Virus record (IMG/VR): IMGVR_UViG_3300021957_000257
Coordinates: 1-26,074 of that record
Origin: a virus
DNA length: 26,074 nucleotides
Reading direction: 5' to 3' (one strand)
Shown: positions 20,125 to 26,074 of the stretch, piece after piece
Layout: each line of letters starts with the position of its first letter
How positions within the stretch are numbered: position 1 is the first letter of the stretch
Notes under the pieces: generated by a model
The model's input: the letters and a program-made list of their open reading frames with translations, nothing else
Database searches by the model: none
What the model was told of the DNA's origin: nothing
Translations under genes and position numbers: made by a program

Positions 20125-21506
20125 GTTATTTTGGTGATACGTTCAAATGGTTTATTGGAGTTGTTGAAGATAGAAACGATCCTAGTGAATTAGGAAGAGT
20201 AAAAGTTAGATGTCATGGTTTACATACAGATGACAAAAATTTAATACCAACCAACGACTTACCTTGGGCACAAGTAATGATGCCTGCAACTTCTGGCAGC
20301 GTTGGAGGTGTAGGTGAGTCACCAACTGGAATTGTTCAAGGCTCAACTGTGGTAGGATTTTTTACCGATGGTGTACATATGCAACAACCATTCGTTTTAG
20401 GTACTTTTCATGGAATGAATCAAATTCACACAGATCCCTTAAAAGGTTTTAGAGATCCAAATGAGCAACATCCAGTAAGAATAAGTGAAATTGGAGACAA
20501 CAGTGATAATGATGTACCGTATAATGCACAAAAACTTAATGTTGAAAAAACAGAAAATTACATAGTTAGGTTAAATGGTAGAGTAGATTCTGTTGATACT
20601 GCATCTCCTCCTAAAGTTTCATCTGTAGCTCAAGATAAAGATTTTTCATATTATGAAAAAGAAACGTGGGACGAGCCTTATCCTTACAACGGAAACATTC
20701 CTTCATATCCTTACAATAAAGTTTTAGAATCTGAAAGAGGTCATATAAAGGAAATAAACGATACCCCTGGATCTGAAAGTACATTGGATTACCATAGATC
20801 AGGTACATTTGAAGAAGTTATAGCAGATGGAACTAAAACTCTTAGAGTTGTAGGTGATAATTACACTGTGGTATTTCAAGATAATAATATGTTGGTTGAA
20901 GGAGATATGAATTTAACTGTTAAAAAAGATTTGAGAGTTAAAGTAGAAGGTAATTATCACTTAGAAGTTAAAGGTAATTACACTGAAAATATCAAGGGAG
21001 AAAAACAAGTTAAAATAGGCAATTCATTTAACATGGAAGTAGATCAAGACTTTGTTCAAAATATTGGTGAAGATTACGATACAAGAATAAATGGTAGCGA
21101 ATCTAGACATGTTGTTGGTGATAGAAATACAATAGTTAATAGAACTAACTCATTAAACGTAGATAGCGATCATCAAATATTTGTAGAAAATACAATCAAC
21201 ACTTTTAGTGTTAATAGAAACGTGACAGCTACATTAGACGAATACAAAGTAATAAGTGAAAAAGATATTACTATTGAGACTCCAGCAAATATGAATGTAG
21301 AAGTAGACACAAATGTAACTGAGACTGTTGGTGGAAACACCACTAAAACTGTTGCTGGAACTTTGACGGACACAGTAACTGGAAAAGGAATAATCAACAT
21401 GGCCAACGCTGAAAGTGAAGTAACAGCTAAAACTATTACGCTTACAGGCCATACACATACAGATCCAGCTGGAGTAGCTGGTGCAGAAACATCAACACCT
21501 AATTAG
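20121..21506 (+). CDS. gp5: Baseplate central spike gp5 without lysozyme domain
   Basis: The OB-fold start, WFIGVVEDRNDPSELGRVKV and PWAQVMMPATSGSVGGVGES, is nearly that of T4 gp5 and includes the hub-docking surface. A C-terminal set of eight-residue-like repeats (about 255-440; VEGNYHLEVKGNYTENIKGE and so on) would form the triple beta-helix needle. It ends in GHTHTDPAG, a histidine-rich tip. T4 gp5 has a lysozyme domain between these parts; here about 150 residues of non-enzymatic linker take its place, with no E-D-T triad. A separate endolysin gene lies downstream. Confidence 0.9.
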   Translation: MSYFGDTFKWFIGVVEDRNDPSELGRVKVRCHGLHTDDKNLIPTNDLPWAQVMMPATSGSVGGVGESPTGIVQGSTVVGFFTDGVHMQQPFVLGTFHGMNQIHTDPLKGFRDPNEQHPVRISEIGDNSDNDVPYNAQKLNVEKTENYIVRLNGRVDSVDTASPPKVSSVAQDKDFSYYEKETWDEPYPYNGNIPSYPYNKVLESERGHIKEINDTPGSESTLDYHRSGTFEEVIADGTKTLRVVGDNYTVVFQDNNMLVEGDMNLTVKKDLRVKVEGNYHLEVKGNYTENIKGEKQVKIGNSFNMEVDQDFVQNIGEDYDTRINGSESRHVVGDRNTIVNRTNSLNVDSDHQIFVENTINTFSVNRNVTATLDEYKVISEKDITIETPANMNVEVDTNVTETVGGNTTKTVAGTLTDTVTGKGIINMANAESEVTAKTITLTGHTHTDPAGVAGAETSTPN

Positions 21507-21514
21507 AGATTATT

Positions 21515-23884
21515 ATGGCATTACAATGTGGTAAAAATTTAGAACAAGAATCTGTTAAATCTTCTCAGAAAGATATGAAAAGTCTTATGAAAAAAGGTAG
21601 AGGTATGTTAGCTAACCTTAAAAAAAGTAACGCCTTTAAACAACTAGACATTAAAAAGTTAGAAAAAATACCTAAGAAACTTAACGAAGTTGTAATTACT
21701 GGATATACAAATAAAGTTACAGTACCTGATGATACTTTTCTTATAGGAGCCGTTTATGGTAAAAAAACAGGTTCTGGAATGAAGTTTTTAATACTTGATT
21801 ATACTTATGACAAAGAAAATAATATAGTTTCAACAACTGAAAAGGTTAATGAATTTATTGTTACTGCACTTGTACCTGATGGTACAGAAGAAGTTAACCT
21901 AAAGAAAGAAGTTGAAAAACTTCAAGGTACTGGAAACGTAAATGATTTTATAGCAAAAGCTAAAGATTTACAACTAAAATTTGGATCTGCAACTCCTACT
22001 CCAAAAACATCTGATGTTGAAGAAATTGCTGAGAACACTTCTACTATAAATTTAAGTGACAAGCCAATAAAAATATTAAAGGTTTTAATTATGACTGATA
22101 ATAATACTTTTTATGGTGGAACAAGAAATTTTAAATTAGAAGATACTGTTGTTACTTTAACGGTGCCTGGAGAGCCTAATAAATTAAGAGTAGTAAAAAA
22201 AATAAAAGTAAAATACTCAGTTCCTGGAACAAGCTCTGTTGCAATGGGATCTAAAGGCAATTTTGACATAAATCAAATTCTAGCTAAAGTAACTAAAGAT
22301 AAAAACTTTACAACTAATGATATTAAAACTATTGACAATGCTAAAGTAAAAGGTTTAATGGGTTCATATCAAAAAGATATTGGAAAAGGTTTAAATAATT
22401 TAGATACAAGTAAAATGACTGGACCAGAAAAAAGTTTAATTGGCCAATTCAAATCCGGAATAAATCCTGATGGAAATTTAAACATGAGTGCTCTTAATTT
22501 TAATAAAATATTTAACTCAGCAGGCGACATAGCACAAAATTCTGCTAAAGGCAAGGTAGAAGAAACCGCACTTAAAAAAATGTTGTCAGGAGATTTATCT
22601 GGAGCTTTTAGTGAAGGTGTAAAATTAAATCAAATGGGAAGTTCATCAAAAATTCCAGCAATTCCTAAATCATTTGATTTAACTAAATTATCTAAAGATC
22701 CTACAACAGCTTTAACAAGTTTATTGAGTATAACAACTGCTAGACCAAGCTCTCCTATTTTAAGAACTGTTGATTCAGTGAAAAGTGTAGGTGGTGGAAA
22801 CAATTCTAATTCTATTACTTTATCTAAACCATTATCTGAAATAGTAAAAGTTGAAGGTAGAAAAGCAGGAACTAACTTTTTTGGTAATGCTAATTATAAA
22901 AAGAATCAAACTAAAATTATAACTTCAGAATTATACGAAGAAATAAAAGTTACTTACAAAACTCCAGCTCCTGAAATTAAACCAGGAGAAGCTTTTGGTG
23001 CAAGAAAATTAGATACATGCAAAGACTTGCCTGATATAAAAGTTTTATTACCTAAATTAAGTATACAAGATTTGACTCAAGGAAAAACTTTGTCAGATGT
23101 ATCTTCAGTGGTTCCATTGAGTAAAGCAAAAAAACCTCCTGTGGAAAAACCTAAATCTAATTCAGTAGATTTAGAAACTTTAAAATTTTCAGCTAATGTA
23201 AATTATAAAGATTACATTTCCAAAAAAGATTTAGATACGTTTCATGAATATTTAGATTTACTTGAAGATCCTATATTTGATTATTTTGCAGGTGAAATTG
23301 GAAGAGCTAAAATAGCAAGAGATGATTTAAGAAGTACATCTATATACAAAAGGCTAAAACTCCTTTTCAAACAAAATAAAGGTAAAAAAAGATCACAGTT
23401 GGTAGCTGAAGGTTTAATGTCTCAAGAAGATAACACTTGGGTAAAAACTGTTTATAGACCTGTATATAGAAAATACAGATATCTTTTATTTGGATATAAT
23501 AAAATTAACAACTATGGAATATCAGATTCAATAAAGAATTTTATTTCATTAACAGCTGAAATAAATGTTTTTAAAGAAGTCATAGAAATAGCTAACAGAG
23601 GAGACGAAGGTCTTATAGCTGCGTTTAAAACAGGTGAAGTTAAAGCCATGACAAGAAGAGTTGATGTTCTAAGAAAAGTAACTATTGACTTTGAGGATGA
23701 AACTAAAATTACTCCTGCCTACAAAGAAGAAATAAGAAAAGCATTAGAAATAGCAAATTTTAATTTTCCTAATGAGAAAGATGGGATTAAATATAAAAAC
23801 GCTTTTATTAAAAGAGTTTTCAGTGAAGAAGAAGTAAATCAAGCAGTAGTATATGATTTACAAAATAATTATAAAGTTAATTAG
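21515..23884 (+). CDS. Large unknown tail-associated protein, 789 aa
   Basis: It follows gene 5 by 8 nt and is the longest gene here. Residues 1-60 are basic; 60-230 look like beta strands with TNKVTVPDDTFLIGAV and KIKVKYSVPGTSSVAMG. A Gly/Ser/Lys-rich linker with ITTARPSSPILRTVDS runs to about 560; the last 220 residues are helical and charged (DYISKKDLDTFHEYLDLLED). No family recognised; there is no signal peptide or catalytic motif I can name. Position between spike and lysis genes suggests a structural tail or hub-associated protein. Confidence 0.7.
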   Translation: MALQCGKNLEQESVKSSQKDMKSLMKKGRGMLANLKKSNAFKQLDIKKLEKIPKKLNEVVITGYTNKVTVPDDTFLIGAVYGKKTGSGMKFLILDYTYDKENNIVSTTEKVNEFIVTALVPDGTEEVNLKKEVEKLQGTGNVNDFIAKAKDLQLKFGSATPTPKTSDVEEIAENTSTINLSDKPIKILKVLIMTDNNTFYGGTRNFKLEDTVVTLTVPGEPNKLRVVKKIKVKYSVPGTSSVAMGSKGNFDINQILAKVTKDKNFTTNDIKTIDNAKVKGLMGSYQKDIGKGLNNLDTSKMTGPEKSLIGQFKSGINPDGNLNMSALNFNKIFNSAGDIAQNSAKGKVEETALKKMLSGDLSGAFSEGVKLNQMGSSSKIPAIPKSFDLTKLSKDPTTALTSLLSITTARPSSPILRTVDSVKSVGGGNNSNSITLSKPLSEIVKVEGRKAGTNFFGNANYKKNQTKIITSELYEEIKVTYKTPAPEIKPGEAFGARKLDTCKDLPDIKVLLPKLSIQDLTQGKTLSDVSSVVPLSKAKKPPVEKPKSNSVDLETLKFSANVNYKDYISKKDLDTFHEYLDLLEDPIFDYFAGEIGRAKIARDDLRSTSIYKRLKLLFKQNKGKKRSQLVAEGLMSQEDNTWVKTVYRPVYRKYRYLLFGYNKINNYGISDSIKNFISLTAEINVFKEVIEIANRGDEGLIAAFKTGEVKAMTRRVDVLRKVTIDFEDETKITPAYKEEIRKALEIANFNFPNEKDGIKYKNAFIKRVFSEEEVNQAVVYDLQNNYKVN

Positions 23885-23893
23885 GAGAGCGAT

Positions 23894-24343
23894 ATGCTTA
23901 CATTATTATCATCGTTATTAGGATTTGGTACAAGTTTTGTTCCAAAGTTATTAGAATTTTGGCAAGACAAATCCGACAAAGCACAAGAGTTAAAAGTTAT
24001 GGCTCTTCAGATAGAGAGAGAAGAAAAGATGCTAGCAGTCAAAGCAGAGATGATGGAAGCTGCTAACGACATGCAAAGAGATGTAGCATTATTAAATCAT
24101 GACATTGAAACATCTAAAAATGCATCTACCTGGGTTCACAATTTAAGATCTTCAGTTAGACCTATGATAACTTATTTGTTTTTTGTGTTATTCTTTTTTG
24201 TAGAAGGAGTTGCAGCTTATGTTGTTTTACGAGATGGTGGGGATATTAGTATCATCGCATCAACGTTATGGTCAGAAGAAACGTCCAGTATTTTTGCTGC
24301 TATTGTTAGCTTTTGGTTTGGTTCTCGTGCTATAAAGAAATAA
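23894..24343 (+). CDS. Holin, three-membrane-helix (GTA-type) family
   Basis: AGGAGAG before ATG 23894 is the strongest RBS in this stretch and overlaps the previous stop. The 149-aa protein has a hydrophobic N-terminal helix (2-15), a charged middle helix (QIEREEKMLAVKAEMMEAAN), a strong membrane helix at about 91-112 preceded by SSVRP, and a last hydrophobic helix ending SFWFGSRAIKK. This is the layout of the GTA-type 3-TM holins. It lies 3 nt before the endolysin gene, so the two form a lysis pair. Confidence 0.82.
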   Translation: MLTLLSSLLGFGTSFVPKLLEFWQDKSDKAQELKVMALQIEREEKMLAVKAEMMEAANDMQRDVALLNHDIETSKNASTWVHNLRSSVRPMITYLFFVLFFFVEGVAAYVVLRDGGDISIIASTLWSEETSSIFAAIVSFWFGSRAIKK

Positions 24344-24346
24344 ACC

Positions 24347-24790
24347 ATGAATATTAGTAGCAATTGTATAACATTAATTAAACACCACGAAGGTGTAAGA
24401 AACACTCCGTACCAAGATCCAATTGGATTGTGGACGGTTGGAGTAGGACACTTAATGGGTAATGGAAAAGTGAGACCTAAAGATTGGAATAGAAAAAGAT
24501 CTGATCAAGAAGTTGATGATCTTCTTAGATATGATATAAGAAGATTCGAAAATGGTGTAGAATCTATGATCAATGTTTCTTTAAATCAAAATCAATTCGA
24601 TGCTTTAGTGTGTTTTGCTTTCAATGTAGGATTAGGAAATCTTCAAGCTAGTACTTTAAGAAGAAAATTAAACAGAGGCGACTACGAAGGAGCTTCTAAT
24701 GAATTTCCTAAATGGCGTAGAGCTGGAGGTAGAGTATTGAATGGTTTGGTAAAAAGACGTAATGATGAGAGATTATTGTTTATAAAATGA
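24347..24790 (+). CDS. Endolysin, T4-lysozyme-like (GH24 muramidase)
   Basis: Residues 11-35 read IKHHEGV...YQDPIGLWTVGVGH, giving the catalytic E15, D24 and T30 with the E-8-D-5-T spacing of T4 lysozyme. Later NQNQFDALVCFAFNVGLGNL and FPKWRRAGGRVLNGLVKRR complete the family. It cuts the sugar backbone of peptidoglycan. 147 aa, no signal peptide, so it depends on the holin. RBS is weak and translation may be coupled to the holin. Its end overlaps the convergent fibre gene by 18 nt. Confidence 0.93.
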   Translation: MNISSNCITLIKHHEGVRNTPYQDPIGLWTVGVGHLMGNGKVRPKDWNRKRSDQEVDDLLRYDIRRFENGVESMINVSLNQNQFDALVCFAFNVGLGNLQASTLRRKLNRGDYEGASNEFPKWRRAGGRVLNGLVKRRNDERLLFIK

Positions 24791-25642
24791 GAAAATAGTA
24801 TTTCCACTAACGTCTTTAATTTGGAAATCATTCATAACTTTTTGAAACAGTGGAATTAAAACGTCTGAATCAGCAGTAGTGTTAATTAAAGAATATTCAT
24901 TAAACATATTTACAACAGAATCAGAATCAAGCTGAACGTCTAACTGAGCTGTGTTGTTATTAGTAGCAGTTTGAAGAGAAGAAATAACACCACTGTCTGA
25001 ATCAGCTCTTGCAATTAAATTGTTTACTTTAGTATTAATACCAGAAAGACTAGCACCACTTGAGGATATTGCAGTGTTAAGAACTTGAAGCTGTGTGTCA
25101 TCAGAATCTAATCTATTTTTTATTAAATTTATTTGTGTATTAATTGATTGTATTTTATGATCATCTGAATCTAATCTACTTTTTACAGAAGTTATTGTAG
25201 GAGAAGCAACAAGGGTTGTTTCAAAAGCTCCAACAGTTACTAAAGAATCAGAATCTGTAGCTGCTTCTTTGTTAACATTGACTAATATTTTTCTATTAGC
25301 TATCCAAGCATCTCTTTGATTATTGTATTGAAACGATGGAGAAGTTCCTCTTTCAAACAAACCGTCGCTGTCTGTTACAGTAATTCCAACATTGTTGTAT
25401 TGGTCTGAATCATAAGCATTTTTAGCTAGAACAATATTTTTATCTGCAATAGTTAACGTAGTAGAGTTTACAATTGATTGAGCACCATAAACTCTTAGAT
25501 CACCGTGTATTCTAACATTATCAAAAGAAACGTAACCATCAGCCTCTGAGTCAGCTAATAAGTTATTATTATTCTTATCGACTAAACCAGTTACCTGGGA
25601 TCTTCCTAATTGATTTGTAATTCTTCTAGTATTTTTGGCCAT
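24773..25642 (-). CDS. Fibre-like structural protein with DSD repeats, 289 aa
   Basis: The N-terminal region VSFDNVRIHGDLRVYGAQSI, VNSTTLTIADKNIVLAKN is of the kind seen in marine myovirus tail or fibre proteins. DSD occurs eight times (78, 91, 130, 158, 179, 214, 239, 258), twice as RLDSDD; between 150 and 230 the pattern looks like a helical coil with an IQSINTQINLIKNRL start. It ends in IFSFYKQ. No receptor or peptidase motif recognised. TATAAATA (25654-25647) ends 4 nt before the ATG and no RBS is visible, so the mRNA may be leaderless. Confidence 0.75.
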   Translation of the reverse strand: MAKNTRRITNQLGRSQVTGLVDKNNNNLLADSEADGYVSFDNVRIHGDLRVYGAQSIVNSTTLTIADKNIVLAKNAYDSDQYNNVGITVTDSDGLFERGTSPSFQYNNQRDAWIANRKILVNVNKEAATDSDSLVTVGAFETTLVASPTITSVKSRLDSDDHKIQSINTQINLIKNRLDSDDTQLQVLNTAISSSGASLSGINTKVNNLIARADSDSGVISSLQTATNNNTAQLDVQLDSDSVVNMFNEYSLINTTADSDVLIPLFQKVMNDFQIKDVSGNTIFSFYKQ

Positions 25643-25646
25643 GTTT

Positions 25647-25654
25647 TATTTATA
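25647..25654 (-). promoter_or_regulatory. Late promoter (TATAAATA) for the fibre-like gene
   Basis: A perfect T4-late octamer on the minus strand, separated from ATG 25642 by AAAC only. The expected start is at or within a base or so of the ATG. Confidence 0.6.
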
Positions 25655-25687
25655 TGTAAAAAATTAAAAAAAATATATAATTAGCTG

Positions 25688-25718
25688 TTGACTTTAGTAT
25701 AATATATGGGATTATAAT
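25688..25718 (+). promoter_or_regulatory. Early-type promoter, copy 4
   Basis: TTGACT (25688-25693), 19-nt spacer, TATAAT (25713-25718), leader and AGGAG, nearly the same as copy 2 at 706 although some 25 kb away. It drives the SleB-like gene. Confidence 0.75.
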
Positions 25719-25744
25719 AGTATATTTAATTTAGGAGTAAAGTA

Positions 25745-26074
25745 ATGAACGAATTTTTAGCTGCATTGTTTATATCAAAAGCAATAATATTTTCTACTAC
25801 ACCAGTTGAAGTAAAGACAGCTTCACCTGAACTGTATTGTTTAGTACAAAATATTTATTTTGAAGCAGGAAATCAATCATACGCTGGAAAAGTAGCTGTT
25901 GCAGAAGTAACTTTGAATAGAGTAAAAACAAGAAAATATCCGGATAATATTTGTGGTGTAGTCAAACAAGCTAGAATGAGTAAGTGGTGGAAAGAAGAAC
26001 ACGGTAAAGATGTTCCTGTTAGAAACAAATGTCAATTTTCTTGGTTTTGTGATGGCAAGAGCGATGAAATAAAA
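25745..26074 (+). CDS. SleB-like cell wall hydrolase (partial)
   Basis: Only the first 110 residues are in the window; the frame is open to the end. A short hydrophobic N-terminus (MNEFLAALFISKAIIFSTT) suggests export. LVQNIYFEAGNQSYAGKVAV and AEVTLNRV, then KYPDNICGVVKQ and CQFSWFCDG, match the hydrolase-2/SleB family: the FEA glutamate (E40) is the expected catalytic acid. Such enzymes cut peptidoglycan in spore and phage contexts. It has an early-type promoter, not a late one, and follows the lysis pair, so it may act early on the host wall or in addition to the endolysin. Confidence 0.88.
   Translation, partial: MNEFLAALFISKAIIFSTTPVEVKTASPELYCLVQNIYFEAGNQSYAGKVAVAEVTLNRVKTRKYPDNICGVVKQARMSKWWKEEHGKDVPVRNKCQFSWFCDGKSDEIK

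Noticed and set aside
1-26074. CRISPR array, insertion sequence, integrase or attachment site
   Set aside because: No regularly spaced direct repeats, transposase or recombinase motifs were seen; the repeated elements are promoters.

Overview
The window is a gene-dense, AT-rich piece of a T4-like myovirus (contractile-tailed phage) genome. This follows from a run of recognisable T4-type genes: the replication and late-transcription block 32-59-33, head completion gene 4, and the baseplate/tail genes 54, 26, a 51-like gene, a tape measure, 48, 53, 27 and 5, followed by holin and endolysin. The low GC, small AT-rich genes and lack of photosynthesis genes suggest a marine host of the SAR11/Pelagibacter kind. 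That host assignment is inference from style, not proof.

Layout. (1) 1-435: an unusually GC-rich, highly structured stretch with its own -10 box and a perfect tRNA-Trp(CCA) inside it. I read it as a roughly 400-nt non-coding RNA with an embedded tRNA. (2) 456-2977, plus strand: small early/middle-type genes behind near-identical promoter cassettes (TTGACT, 19 nt, TATAAT). They include a SWIM zinc-finger protein, a sigma factor with regions 2 and 4, and a possible PD-(D/E)XK protein. (3) 2974-5807, minus strand: small unknown proteins, a protein with a polyproline tail, and a stand-alone primase-type zinc domain. (4) 5840-7958, plus strand: membrane and exported proteins ending in a strong hairpin terminator. 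(5) 12135-7976, minus strand: the replication operon, with two small proteins, a ClpX-like unfoldase, a RecB-type nuclease, an unknown, gp33, gp59 and gp32. (6) 12219-24790, mostly plus strand: the tail/baseplate and lysis block, interrupted by minus-strand gene 4. (7) 24773-26074: a minus-strand fibre-like protein, then the start of a SleB-type cell wall hydrolase behind another early cassette.

How it works together. Two promoter classes are visible. Sigma70-like cassettes precede small early genes. T4-late-like octamers (TATAAATA and one-mismatch variants) sit in the AT-rich divergent gaps at 3552, 5812-5835, 12184-12198, 17264-17290 and 25647. Several late octamers stand so close to the ATG that the mRNA should be leaderless. 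Two lie inside hairpins that would hide the ribosome binding site in read-through RNA but not in late RNA, as known for T4 gene e. gp33 (late co-activator) and a sigma factor are both encoded here. The tail block has a T TTT TTT slippery heptamer at the end of gene 26, exactly where the 51-like reading frame opens, just upstream of the tape measure gene.

Most noteworthy are the structured RNA around tRNA-Trp, the gp26/gp51 frameshift site, the gene-e-like RBS hairpins, the leaderless late promoters and the phage ClpX with altered ClpP- and substrate-contact loops.
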